A stretch of DNA of 47,908 nt from Nocardia testacea NBRC 100365 (GCF_000308775.1 NZ_BAGJ01000114.1:1-47908), one strand, 5' to 3'. Counted from the stretch's first letter, positions 16,883 to 25,067 are shown. Notes: generated by a model not told the origin, from the sequence alone. Program-made: numbers and translations.

Positions 16883-18088
16883 ATGCAGCGGTGGTCGGCG
16901 TTATCGGCGACGACACGGGACGTCGTCGTGGCGGGCGGATGGTTCCTGTTCGGCGTGCTGCTGTACCTGGCCGGCTTCCATATGATGTTCGCCCGCGAGG
17001 CACAGGCCGGCCCGCTGTGGCCACGGATCGCGATCCTCGCGCTGGCGAGTGCGGTATTGCTGGTGCGGCGGCGGGCACCGATCACGGCGATGGTGCTGGG
17101 ACTGATACCGCTGATCATGGATCTGTCGCTCGGGCCCACGCTGCCGGTCTGGCTCGTGTACACCGATCTCATCTACGCGGCGGTGGTGTACGGCACGCGA
17201 CGCCAGATGCAGGGCGCGGTCGTGGCCTGGCTGGCCCTCTCGGCGACCGCGGCGGGGGTGGTGCTGGCCATCACCGGCGACTGGCATCTGATGTCGCTGG
17301 CGCTCGTCCTGGCGGCGGCCTTCGTCGGCACCTCGCTGTGGTGGGGTCTGACCGTCCGCGCGCACAAGGAGACCGCCGACGCCGAACGTGCCCGCGCCCG
17401 CGCCCTGTCGCTGGTCGCCGAACTGGACCGGCAGGCGGCGGTGGCCGACGAACGCAAGGCCATGGCCCGCGATCTGCACGATGTGATCGCCGGGCATCTG
17501 TCGGCCATCGCCCTGCAATCCGAAGCGGCACTGGGCAGCCTCGACGGCGCCGCCGATCCGCGGCTGGCCGGGGTGCTCGGCGCGATCCGCACCAACAGCG
17601 TCGAAGCGCTGCGGGAGATGCGGACAATGATCGGCCTGCTGCGCCGCGAGGACGATGCCGAGCAGACGACCGCGCCGGGGCGCCTGGCCCAGCTGCCCGG
17701 GCTGGTCACGGCGGCCCGGCAGGCGGGCATGCCGGTACGGGTCCGGCTGGACCTGGGCGAGACCGCACCCGCCGGGGCGGTGGACCAGGCGGCCTACCGC
17801 ATCGTCCAGGAAGCGGTGACCAATGTGATGAAACACGCCCCCGGGCAGGAGGTCGATATCGACGTGCACACCGAGTCCGCGGCACTGGTGCTGACGGTGC
17901 GTAACCCGCTGGGTGCCGGACCGCCCGCGCCGGAGACCACCACCGACCGGCGCGGACTGTCGAATATGCGCGAACGCGCGGCCGCCCTCGGCGGTACGTT
18001 GCGGGCGGGCCCGGAGGCCGGTGCCTGGTGGGTGCGCGCGCGGCTACCGCTGGCCGCGGTGCCGGAAGCCGCTGGAGAACCGCGGTGA
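16883..18088 (+). CDS. Sensor histidine kinase, NarL/DesK type (HisKA_3)
   Basis: A 401-residue membrane kinase. About six hydrophobic segments (roughly 15-35, 47-63, 67-80, 90-103, 110-130, 138-158) with almost no extracellular loops suggest sensing in or at the membrane. The dimerisation/phosphoacceptor motif ARDLHDVIAGHLSAIA places His199. The ATPase domain has AYRIVQEAVTNVMKHAP (N-box) and RRGLSNMRERAAALGG (G-box). It transfers phosphate to the response regulator encoded next, overlapping by GTGA. It faces away from eutB. The signal is unknown. Confidence 0.92.
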   Translation: MQRWSALSATTRDVVVAGGWFLFGVLLYLAGFHMMFAREAQAGPLWPRIAILALASAVLLVRRRAPITAMVLGLIPLIMDLSLGPTLPVWLVYTDLIYAAVVYGTRRQMQGAVVAWLALSATAAGVVLAITGDWHLMSLALVLAAAFVGTSLWWGLTVRAHKETADAERARARALSLVAELDRQAAVADERKAMARDLHDVIAGHLSAIALQSEAALGSLDGAADPRLAGVLGAIRTNSVEALREMRTMIGLLRREDDAEQTTAPGRLAQLPGLVTAARQAGMPVRVRLDLGETAPAGAVDQAAYRIVQEAVTNVMKHAPGQEVDIDVHTESAALVLTVRNPLGAGPPAPETTTDRRGLSNMRERAAALGGTLRAGPEAGAWWVRARLPLAAVPEAAGEPR

Positions 18089-18747
18089 CGCTCCGGGTCC
18101 TCATCGCCGACGATCACGCCGCGATCCGCGCCGGACTGCGCATGATCCTGGACGCGGCCGGTGATATCGAGGTGGTCGGCGAGGCCGCCGACGGGGAGGT
18201 CGCGGTGGCGCAGGCGCGGGCGCTACGACCGGATGTGGTGCTGATGGATGTGCGTATGCCGGGGGTGGACGGCATCACCGCGACCGCCCGGGTGACCGGG
18301 GAGAGCCTGGCGCGGGTACTCGTCCTCACCACCTTCGATCTCGACGAGTACGTGTTCCGCAGCCTGCGCGCGGGTGCCTCCGGGTTCGTTCTCAAATCGG
18401 CGTCCGGACCCGCGCTCGTCGACGCAGTCCGCGCGGTCGCCGCGGGCGAGGGAGTGCTGGCTCCCGAGGTCACCCGCGCGGTGATCGACGCCTTCGCCGA
18501 GACACCGTCGGCCCGGGGACCCGAACCGCCACCGGGTATGGCCGAGCTCACCGGGCGGGAGAAAGAGGTGTTCGACTGTCTGGGCGGCGGGCTGTCCAAC
18601 GCCCAGATCGCGGCGCGGCTGTTCATCAGCGAGACCACGGTGAAAACGCATGTGTCACGGGTGCTCACCAAACTGGGCATGCGGTCCCGGGTGCAGGCCG
18701 CGATCCTGGCGCGGGAACTCGGCGACGGCGCCACCGGGCAGCGGTAG
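18085..18747 (+). CDS. Response regulator, LuxR/NarL family
   Basis: A 220-residue regulator. The receiver domain (1-120) has acidic DD at 9-10, the phospho-acceptor Asp55 in VVLMDVRMPG, the switch TTF around 94-96 and the conserved Lys near 111 (FVLKSA). A LuxR-type helix-turn-helix lies at about 155-215 (LTGREKEVFDCLGGGLSNAQ and ISETTVKTHVSRVLTKLG). The start GTG overlaps the kinase stop by 4 nt (GTGA), fixing the start and implying translational coupling. An ATG-side extension in the same frame lies inside the kinase and is rejected. Confidence 0.92.
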   Translation: MTLRVLIADDHAAIRAGLRMILDAAGDIEVVGEAADGEVAVAQARALRPDVVLMDVRMPGVDGITATARVTGESLARVLVLTTFDLDEYVFRSLRAGASGFVLKSASGPALVDAVRAVAAGEGVLAPEVTRAVIDAFAETPSARGPEPPPGMAELTGREKEVFDCLGGGLSNAQIAARLFISETTVKTHVSRVLTKLGMRSRVQAAILARELGDGATGQR

Positions 18748-18753
18748 CCGGAG

Positions 18754-18783
18754 CGGGCACGGGCACGGGCACGGGCACGGGCT
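18754..18783. repeat. Hexamer tandem repeat (CGGGCA)4 plus one variant unit
   Basis: Four exact CGGGCA units followed by CGGGCT fill the 35-bp gap between the convergent response-regulator and DUF952 genes; the final unit touches the DUF952 stop codon. It is a candidate variable-number locus. Confidence 0.85.
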
Positions 18784-19142
18784 CAGCCGATCAGCGGCGC
18801 GAAGCGTCCGTCGGTGCCGGGAAGGTAGCTGTCCACCCCGAGCACGGCCTCGACCGGTAGCGGGCCGTACAGATGTGGGAAACGCAACGCGGGATCGTCG
18901 CTGGGCGCCCCCGGTTCCCAGCGCACCGGCGCCCCGAGCCGCTCCGGGTCCAGCCGGAGGAGAAGAAGATCGCGCCGACCTGCGAAAAGCCGGTTCGCGG
19001 GCAGGTGCACCTGCTGTGGCGCGGAGAGATGAACGAACCCCTCCGTCCGCAGCGAATCCGGCCGATGCGCACCGCGTTCCCGGGCAAGTGCCCACTCACC
19101 GGGAGTACAGAGGTGAACAAGGGTGTGAGTGTCACAGGGCAC
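18783..19142 (-). CDS. DUF952 family protein
   Basis: A 119-residue protein with the DUF952 signature: TLVHLCTPGEWALARERG, TEGFVHLSAPQQV, ANRLFAGRRDLLLLRLDPERL, VRWEPG and FPHLYGPLPVEAVLGV. The family adopts an ADP-ribosyltransferase-like fold by published suggestion and its function is unsettled. The GTG at 19142 is chosen because CGGAGG lies 7 nt upstream and the domain starts at once; the longer frame runs into the divergent regulatory region. It is convergent with the two-component genes and divergent from the DUF7455 gene. Confidence 0.85.
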   Translation of the reverse strand: MPCDTHTLVHLCTPGEWALARERGAHRPDSLRTEGFVHLSAPQQVHLPANRLFAGRRDLLLLRLDPERLGAPVRWEPGAPSDDPALRFPHLYGPLPVEAVLGVDSYLPGTDGRFAPLIG

Positions 19143-19217
19143 GGGTAACCTCCGATACACAACTCGACAGTCGGTACGGAGCACCGGACGTACGTTTTCC
19201 ACAGCCGCCCCGCGGTG

Positions 19218-19279
19218 TTCGCCACAGGCGAAAACCGCTGGTCGTGTTAGGGAAAACACACTGGTTCCCCAGTGGGAAC
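19218..19279. promoter_or_regulatory. Cluster of small dyads upstream of DUF952 and DUF7455
   Basis: Two perfect short dyads lie within 62 bp: TTCGCC-ACA-GGCGAA (19218-19232) and GTTCCC-CAGT-GGGAAC (19264-19279). A looser GTGTT...AACAC lies between them. They sit in the divergent gap and could be regulator sites or RNA hairpins; no known consensus was matched. Confidence 0.4.
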
Positions 19280-19381
19280 AAACCCGATGCCCCGAACGTC
19301 TGACAGAGTAGTTACACCACTGCTGGGAAGTAGCGGAAGCGAGCCCGCGGAGTGACCACGGGCCTCACACCAGGTGAACGG

Positions 19382-19387
19382 TATTGT
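19382..19387 (+). promoter_or_regulatory. -10 element of the DUF7455 gene
   Basis: TATTGT fits TANNNT and lies 24 nt before the ATG, leaving room for the GGAGGAG Shine-Dalgarno sequence at 19403-19409. Confidence 0.45.
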
Positions 19388-19411
19388 GCCGGAAGCCAGG
19401 ACGGAGGAGTC

Positions 19412-19606
19412 ATGCCAGGAACCCTGACAAGCACCCCACTGACCGCGGTCGATCGCTGCGATCGCTGCGGGGCGGCGGCGCGTGTGCGTGCCGTTCTGCC
19501 CGCAGGTGGCGAGTTGCTCTTCTGCCAGCACCACGCGAACGAACACATGGAACGACTGCGCGAACTCGACGCCGTGATCGACACGGAGTCCGCTCCCGCT
19601 CTCTGA
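19412..19606 (+). CDS. DUF7455 small zinc-ribbon protein
   Basis: A 64-residue protein with CDRC (16-19) and CQHH (38-41), so a single Zn site (Cys16, Cys19, Cys38 and His41 or His40) is likely. The segment AARVRAVLPAGGELLFCQHH is characteristic of this conserved actinobacterial family of unknown function. The ATG at 19412 is preceded by a strong Shine-Dalgarno GGAGGAG; the frame upstream of it is outside the family domain. It stands alone between divergent DUF952 and convergent tetR genes. Confidence 0.85.
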   Translation: MPGTLTSTPLTAVDRCDRCGAAARVRAVLPAGGELLFCQHHANEHMERLRELDAVIDTESAPAL

Positions 19607-19694
19607 CCCGTCCTCGCGTCCGACACAACAGCATCGAACAACAGAACACCGTCTCCGTGGCGGGCGTCCGATCCGGTCGCCCGCCACGGTCGTA

Positions 19695-20432
19695 TCACTC
19701 AGGCAGGATGCCGTCGATCAGGCGTCGCAGCCCGTAGTCGAAATCTCCGGCCGGGTCGCCGGGCGCCTGGTACAGCTCCCCGACGGCCGCGCCGACCCGG
19801 GTGGACAGCGGGAAGTCGGCGGCCGGCATGACCTGCTCGAGCACCGGGCCGTGCGCCTGCCACCAGTCGGCGTCGGATTGTTCCCGGACACTGCGGGCGG
19901 CGGCGAGCGCCGTCCGTGCGTTACCGGTCGCAAACTGCGACAGCACCGCGATCACCCGGTCCATCTCGATATCGTCGAGACCCGCCCCGTCCACGGCCGC
20001 CAGGTGTCGCTCGTAGCGTCGCAGCCGGCCGGGCCCCAGCACCATCCGCCAGGACGGCACGTCGAACAGCCACGGGTGGGCCAGGTATTCGTCCCGGATC
20101 TGCCGGGCAACGGCCACCAGCCGGTCGCGTACGGGCAGGTCGGCGGGGATCGGTGCGTCCTCCAGCGCGACGGTGTCGACCATCAGGACAGTGAGCGCGT
20201 CCTTGCTCGGCACGTAGGTGTACAGGCTCATCGGTCGCAGCCCCAGCTCCGCGGCGACCGCCCGGACCGACACCTTCTCGTAGCCCTCCCGGTCCGCGAG
20301 CCCGATAGCCGCCGCCACCACCTCGTCGACGCTTACAGTCTGCCGGGGGCCGCGGCCGCCCCGCCGGGGCGGCAGCTCGTGCCGCCACAGCAGTTCCAGC
20401 AGGGCGCGGGCAGGATCGGCCGCGCCGGTCAT
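19695..20432 (-). CDS. TetR family transcriptional regulator
   Basis: A 245-residue regulator. The N-terminal DNA-binding domain (about 35-80) includes VVAAAIGLADREGYEKVSVR and the recognition region LGLRPMSLYTYVPSKDAL. The ligand-binding half (85-245) resembles the TetR_C subgroup that includes tetracycline- and drug-responsive repressors. The ATG at 20432 overlaps the stop of an upstream small frame (ATGA). No efflux pump or enzyme target lies next to it; the divergent neighbour is the SNF2 helicase gene, which it may regulate. The ligand is unknown. Confidence 0.9.
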   Translation of the reverse strand: MTGAADPARALLELLWRHELPPRRGGRGPRQTVSVDEVVAAAIGLADREGYEKVSVRAVAAELGLRPMSLYTYVPSKDALTVLMVDTVALEDAPIPADLPVRDRLVAVARQIRDEYLAHPWLFDVPSWRMVLGPGRLRRYERHLAAVDGAGLDDIEMDRVIAVLSQFATGNARTALAAARSVREQSDADWWQAHGPVLEQVMPAADFPLSTRVGAAVGELYQAPGDPAGDFDYGLRRLIDGILPE

Positions 20433-20734
20433 CTGCGCCCCCGACCTGCCGTGGCCGACCGAAGCCCGTCCCGCACCGGGAAGAACCGGGCCACGGCACG
20501 GTGGCGGGAAGCCGTGCCCGCGACCCGGCCGGCGGAAGCGGAACCCCCCTCCGCGCCACCGCGACCAGGACCCTCACCTGCGGTGAACCGGTCACCGGCG
20601 AGCGGCCGGCCACGTCCGCGGTCCCCGACGGTGACGGGATGGGCGCGCCGGCCGGAGTGGGCCACGTTCGGTAGCCGGCGGTGAGCACCGTCTCGGCCGG
20701 ACCGGGCCGCCACCGTCGCGCCGTTGTCGCTCAT
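20429..20734 (-). CDS. Hypothetical 101-residue protein upstream of tetR (doubtful)
   Basis: The frame begins MSDNGATVAARSGRDG after AAGGAAG at about 5 nt spacing and ends in ATGA shared with the tetR start, both of which favour a real, coupled gene. Against this, after about 15 residues the product is Arg/Gly-rich with no recognisable motif, and a rare AGA codon precedes the stop. It may be a leader peptide gene, the remnant of a degraded gene, or chance. Confidence 0.35.
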   Translation of the reverse strand: MSDNGATVAARSGRDGAHRRLPNVAHSGRRAHPVTVGDRGRGRPLAGDRFTAGEGPGRGGAEGGSASAGRVAGTASRHRAVARFFPVRDGLRSATAGRGRR

Positions 20735-20785
20735 AGCACTTCCTTCACCACTGAGAGATACCACTCGAACACCGAGCGGGACGTG

Positions 20786-20805
20786 CCGGAACAAATCCGG
20801 TACCG
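20786..20805. promoter_or_regulatory. Candidate operator between tetR and the SNF2 helicase
   Basis: Two overlapping dyads: CCGGA-ACAAA-TCCGG (20786-20800) and CGGTACCG (20798-20805), in the divergent gap between the tetR side and the helicase gene. A TetR protein usually binds such a site in its own divergent promoter, but this is inference from position. Confidence 0.35.
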
Positions 20806-20857
20806 TACGCGTTGGCCTATTACTCCGTACACCATACGCCGATCATAGGGGTGCACC

Positions 20858-22648
20858 CTGCCCACCATCGAGACCACCTATCTGCCCGACCGTCACATGT
20901 TCGCCCTGTGGACCTGGACCGGCCGGGCGCCCGGCCCCGCGCCCGCGGGACTCGGCGACACCGCGACCCTCGCACTGGCCGTACCCGGCGGTACCCGCGC
21001 GCAGGCCCGCGCGGGAAGTATCGGCGTCCAGGTGACCCCGGTCGACTGCGCGCTGCTCGACCCCACCGATCTCGCGGGGTTCGCACCTGCCGAACCGGGC
21101 CGCTCCACCCACGCCTGGCAATCGATCCTCGCAGGCGGGCGGGCCGATCTTCCCCTCGCCGGACACGCGTTCCCGAATCCGACGGGGACAGCGATGCTCA
21201 CCGGCGACCACGCGCGCTCGGTGTTCCACGACACCACCGCCGTCGCCGCCGGGCTGCGCGACGATCTGCGTGCCGACCTGCGGCCCTATCAAGCACGCGG
21301 GATCGGCTGGTTGCGCGACACCGTCGCCCGCCACGGCGGCGCGATCCTCGCCGACGAGATGGGCCTCGGCAAAACCGTGCAGACCATCGGCCTACTGCTC
21401 GGGCGCGCCACCCAGGGCGCGCAACTCGTGGTGTGCCCGACCTCACTGGTGGGCAACTGGGTACACGAGATACAGCGCTTCGCCCCCGCCCTGCGGCCGG
21501 TGGCCTGGCGCGGCGGCGAGTTCGGCACCGCGGCCGGCGATATCGTCGTGATCGGTTACCCCGGGCTGCGGCTACACGGTCACCGGCTCCTCGGAAACGA
21601 CTGGGCGACCGTGGTGTTCGACGAGGCCCAGGCGCTGAAGAATCCGCGCACCCAGGTGTCGAAGGCGGCCCGGGCCCTCCGGGCCGCGGCCGTCGTCGCG
21701 CTGACCGGCACTCCGGTCGAGAACCACCTCGAGGAACTGTGGTCGCTGCTGCACCTCGTGGCGCCACGCCTGTTCGGGCATCGCGCCCAGTTCCGCCGGC
21801 GCTTCGTCAAACCCATCGAAGAGGGCTCGGCCACCGCGGCCGCACGTCTGCAGGACGCGATCGAACCGGTCCTGCTCGCCCGCCGCAAAATTCAGGTCGC
21901 CGCCGCGCTGCCGGCCAAGATCCACAACGATCTGCTGTGCGATCTCACGCCCGAACAGGAGAAACTCTACGATCAGTTGCTCGACCGCGCGGTCGCCGAC
22001 GGCTTCGGTACCGGCACCGGGCGGCAGACCCGGGTACTGGCAGCGCTGACCGCGCTGAAACAGGTGTGCAACCACCCCGGCCTGGTGGACGGCGACCTGG
22101 GCGAACTGGGCGGCCGCTCCGGGAAACTCGACCTGTGCACCGATATCGTGGCCGCCAACCTCGACAACGGCGCACCGACATTGATCTTCACCCAGTACCG
22201 GGCCACCGGTGACCTCCTGGTGCGCCATCTCGCCGACCGGTTCGCCGTCACCGCGCCGTTCTTCCACGGCGGGTTGAGCCAGGCCGAACGCGCGGCGATC
22301 GTGACCCGGTTCCAATCTCCCGACGGTCCCCCGGTTCTGGTGCTCGGCCTCCGGGCGGCGGGGACCGGGCTCACCCTCACCCGCGCCGCCGATGTGATCC
22401 ATTTCGACCGGTGGTGGAATCCCGCGGTCGAGGCACAGGCCTCCGACCGGGTGCACCGGATCGGGCAGACCCGCACGGTCACCGTCACCACCCTGACCTC
22501 GGCCACCACGGTCGAGGAACATATCGCCGGAATGCAGCGCCGCAAATCCGCCCTCACCGATCTCGGCGACGGCAGCGGTATCGCCGATCTCGCCCGGCTC
22601 GACGACGAACGGCTCCTGGAAGTACTGCGGCGGAAGCGGGAAAACTGA
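20858..22648 (+). CDS. SNF2-family DEAD/DEAH helicase, compact form (HelZ-like)
   Basis: A predicted 596-residue protein if started at the in-frame CTG 20858; the first standard start is ATG 20897 (583 residues). The CTG is favoured because AGGGG lies 6 nt before it and the first residues (LPTIETTYLPDRHMFALW) look like the N-terminus of this family, while ATG 20897 has no Shine-Dalgarno. An in-frame TAG at 20846 bounds it. Motifs with the CTG numbering: DEMGLGKT (166-173), DEAQ (255-258), LTGTPVEN, and in the second lobe IFTQYR, LGLRAAGTGLTLTRA and DRVHRIGQTR. It lacks most of the roughly 400-residue N-terminal SNF2-associated part of M. tuberculosis HelZ. The next gene overlaps its stop and encodes a SWIM protein. 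Confidence 0.88.
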   Translation: MPTIETTYLPDRHMFALWTWTGRAPGPAPAGLGDTATLALAVPGGTRAQARAGSIGVQVTPVDCALLDPTDLAGFAPAEPGRSTHAWQSILAGGRADLPLAGHAFPNPTGTAMLTGDHARSVFHDTTAVAAGLRDDLRADLRPYQARGIGWLRDTVARHGGAILADEMGLGKTVQTIGLLLGRATQGAQLVVCPTSLVGNWVHEIQRFAPALRPVAWRGGEFGTAAGDIVVIGYPGLRLHGHRLLGNDWATVVFDEAQALKNPRTQVSKAARALRAAAVVALTGTPVENHLEELWSLLHLVAPRLFGHRAQFRRRFVKPIEEGSATAAARLQDAIEPVLLARRKIQVAAALPAKIHNDLLCDLTPEQEKLYDQLLDRAVADGFGTGTGRQTRVLAALTALKQVCNHPGLVDGDLGELGGRSGKLDLCTDIVAANLDNGAPTLIFTQYRATGDLLVRHLADRFAVTAPFFHGGLSQAERAAIVTRFQSPDGPPVLVLGLRAAGTGLTLTRAADVIHFDRWWNPAVEAQASDRVHRIGQTRTVTVTTLTSATTVEEHIAGMQRRKSALTDLGDGSGIADLARLDDERLLEVLRRKREN

Positions 22649-23208
22649 TGGCGGACAACGAATTCGGCTACACCCGCTGGGGTATGGACTGGGTCCGGCT
22701 GGCCGAGCCGCTGCGGCAGACCCGTCCCGATCCGCTGCTTCCGCGGGCGCGCAGTATCGCCCGCAACGACGGTGTGCGGACCGAGGTGGAAGGACGGATC
22801 GTGCGTGCGCACATCCACCGCGGTGGCCAGGCCTCGGTCGTCCATCTCGAACTGGCGTCACTCCCCCGGACCGCCCTCACCGCACTGTCCGGGATCGTCG
22901 GCGCCGAACCCACCCTGCTCACCGACGAAATGCATACGGCGGCCGTCGCGGCGGGCATCTCGGTGGTCCCGGAACCCACGGCGATCGACTGCTCGTGCAG
23001 CGCGCGCACCGCTCGATGCCTCCATGTGCTGGCCACGTTCTACGCGCTCGCCCGCCGGGTCGACGAGGACCCGCGGCTGAGCCTCGACCTGCAGGGCTAC
23101 GGGCACCCGGAGCACGGTTACGCACCGGGAGAGTCCGGCGGTGAGCCGGACGCACCGCGCTGGGTCCCACTTACCGCACTGGATCCCGCGATGTTCTTCG
23201 ACGGGTGA
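22648..23208 (+). CDS. SWIM zinc-finger protein, helicase partner
   Basis: A 186-residue protein with a SWIM motif CSCSARTARCLH (CxCx6CxH; Cys115, Cys117, Cys124, His126), a Zn site for nucleic-acid or protein binding. The N-terminal WGMDWVRLAEPL and central RGGQASVVHLEL segments resemble proteins encoded next to HelZ-type SNF2 ATPases. The ATG shares one base with the helicase stop (TGATG), so the pair is translationally coupled and the two proteins probably work together on DNA. The biological role is not established. Confidence 0.88.
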   Translation: MADNEFGYTRWGMDWVRLAEPLRQTRPDPLLPRARSIARNDGVRTEVEGRIVRAHIHRGGQASVVHLELASLPRTALTALSGIVGAEPTLLTDEMHTAAVAAGISVVPEPTAIDCSCSARTARCLHVLATFYALARRVDEDPRLSLDLQGYGHPEHGYAPGESGGEPDAPRWVPLTALDPAMFFDG

Positions 23209-23310
23209 CCCGGACCACGGCGGATGGGGCCCTCTCCCGCCGGAACGGCGCGGAAGCAGGAGTCGAGCACGGGCGCCGCCGGAACACGTTCGCGGATCCG
23301 CCTCGGCCGT

Positions 23311-25053
23311 TCACATCCGGCGCAGCGCCGCGATCCGCTCGCCGAGCTGGTCGGCGGTGGCCAGTGCGGTGGGTGGCCCGCCGCACTGGCGCCGGAGCTC
23401 GCCGTGGATCACCCCGTGCGGTTTCCCGGTGCGATGGTGGTGCATCGCGACCAGACTGTTCAGCTCGCGCCGCAGTTCACCCAGTTTGTCGGCGGTCGCC
23501 ACCCGCTCGGCGGCATTGCCCGCCGCGGGCGAAGCGGGTGCCGGTGCCTGGGGTTCGGCCTTGGACCTGTCGGCGATCTGCCGGGCCTGGCGCTCCCGGA
23601 GCAGCGCGCGCATTTGATCGGCATCGAGCAGACCGGGAATGCCCAGGTAGTCGGCCTCTTCGGCGCTCCCGGCGAAGGTCGCGGTGCCGAACGAGGACCC
23701 GTCGTAGATCACCTGGTCCAATTCGGCGTCGGCGGCCAGCGGTACGAACGCCTTCTCTTCCTCACCCGGCTCGTCCTGCTGTTTGTTCGCCTCGGTGAGC
23801 AGGTCGTCGTCGAGTCCGTCCTTCTCACGGTGCGGTTTGCCGATGACATGGTCGCGCTGCACCTCGAGCTGCGCGGCCAGGTCCAGCAGCACCGGAACCG
23901 AGGGCAGGAACACACTCGCCGTCTCACCGGGCCGCCGAGCGCGAACGAATCGGCCGATGGCCTGGGCGAAATACAGCGGCGTCGAGGCGCTGGTGGCGTA
24001 CACGCCCACCGCCAGCCGCGGGACGTCCACACCCTCGGAAACCATCCGCACCGCGACCATCCACGGCTGGGTGCCCGCACTGAATTCACCGATCCGGGCC
24101 GATGAGGTCGGATCGTCGGAGAGCACGAGCACCGGCCGGTTACCGGTGAGATGCTCGATCAGTTCGGCATAGGCGCGGGCCCGCTCCTGATCGGAGGCGA
24201 TCACCAGGCCGCCGGCATCGTGCATACCGCCCTCGCGCAACTGGGCCAGTCGCATATCCGCCGCGCGCAGCACCGCGTAGATCCAGTCTCCCGCCGGATC
24301 CAGGGCGGTACGCCATGCCCGGGCGGTCTGTTCGGCGTTCAACGGCTCACCGAGCCGGGCGGTGTACTCCTCGCCCGCGCTGTCGCGCCAGTGCGCTTCG
24401 CCGGAGTAGGCGAGGAACACCACCGGCCGCACGACGCCGTCGGCCAGCGCCTCGGTGTAGCCGTAGCTGTGATCGGCCCGGGACCGCGGTAGGCCCGCCT
24501 CGTCGGGTTCGTAGGTGATGAACGGGATCTGACTGTCGTCGCTGCGGAACGGGGTACCGGTGAGCGCCAGGCGGCGGGTGGCGTCACCGAACGCCTCGGC
24601 CACGGCGTCACCCCAGCTCTTCGAATCCCCGGCGTGATGGATCTCGTCCAAGATCACCAGGGTGCGCCGGTTCTCCGTACGCACGCGGTGCTTGAACGGG
24701 TGCGCGGCGACCTGGGCGTAGGTGACCACCACGCCGTGATAGTCACCCGAGGTGCCGCCGGTGGTGTTGGAGAAGTTCGAATCCAGCGCCAGTCCCGAGC
24801 GCGCCCCCGAGGCGGCCCACTGATGCTTCAGATGTTCGGTCGGCGCGACCACGGTGACCTGGTCGACCGTACGATCGGCCAGCAGTTCCGCCGCGACCCG
24901 CAGCGCGAAGGTCGTCTTACCGGCCCCGGGCGTCGCCACAGCGAGGAAATCACGGGGTTTGGTCGCCAGGTACCGGGTGAGCGCGCGCCGCTGCCACGCG
25001 CGCAGGGATGCGCCCGGAACCTCCGTCGCAATAGCACCGCTCGCATCGGTCAC
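23311..25053 (-). CDS. SF2 DEAD/DEAH-box helicase (ResIII/XPB-like)
   Basis: A 580-residue helicase. Motif I ATPGAGKTT is at 40-48, motif II DEIHHAG at 136-142, motif III LTGTPF at 164-169, and motif VI QAIGRFVRARR at 364-374. The C-terminal 200 residues carry an acidic segment and a predicted coiled coil (ADQMRALLRERQARQIADRS). The GTG at 25053 is chosen because a TAGTGT -10 ends 8 nt upstream, predicting a leaderless message. It may act in repair or recombination; there is no nuclease domain. It is convergent with the SWIM gene and divergent from the BrkB gene. Confidence 0.85.
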   Translation of the reverse strand: MTDASGAIATEVPGASLRAWQRRALTRYLATKPRDFLAVATPGAGKTTFALRVAAELLADRTVDQVTVVAPTEHLKHQWAASGARSGLALDSNFSNTTGGTSGDYHGVVVTYAQVAAHPFKHRVRTENRRTLVILDEIHHAGDSKSWGDAVAEAFGDATRRLALTGTPFRSDDSQIPFITYEPDEAGLPRSRADHSYGYTEALADGVVRPVVFLAYSGEAHWRDSAGEEYTARLGEPLNAEQTARAWRTALDPAGDWIYAVLRAADMRLAQLREGGMHDAGGLVIASDQERARAYAELIEHLTGNRPVLVLSDDPTSSARIGEFSAGTQPWMVAVRMVSEGVDVPRLAVGVYATSASTPLYFAQAIGRFVRARRPGETASVFLPSVPVLLDLAAQLEVQRDHVIGKPHREKDGLDDDLLTEANKQQDEPGEEEKAFVPLAADAELDQVIYDGSSFGTATFAGSAEEADYLGIPGLLDADQMRALLRERQARQIADRSKAEPQAPAPASPAAGNAAERVATADKLGELRRELNSLVAMHHHRTGKPHGVIHGELRRQCGGPPTALATADQLGERIAALRRM

Positions 25054-25061
25054 GGAGACAA

Positions 25062-25067
25062 ACACTA
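25062..25067 (-). promoter_or_regulatory. -10 element of the SF2 helicase gene
   Basis: On the minus strand TAGTGT is followed by 8 nt and the GTG at 25053; no Shine-Dalgarno sequence, so a leaderless or one-base leader transcript is predicted. Confidence 0.5.
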
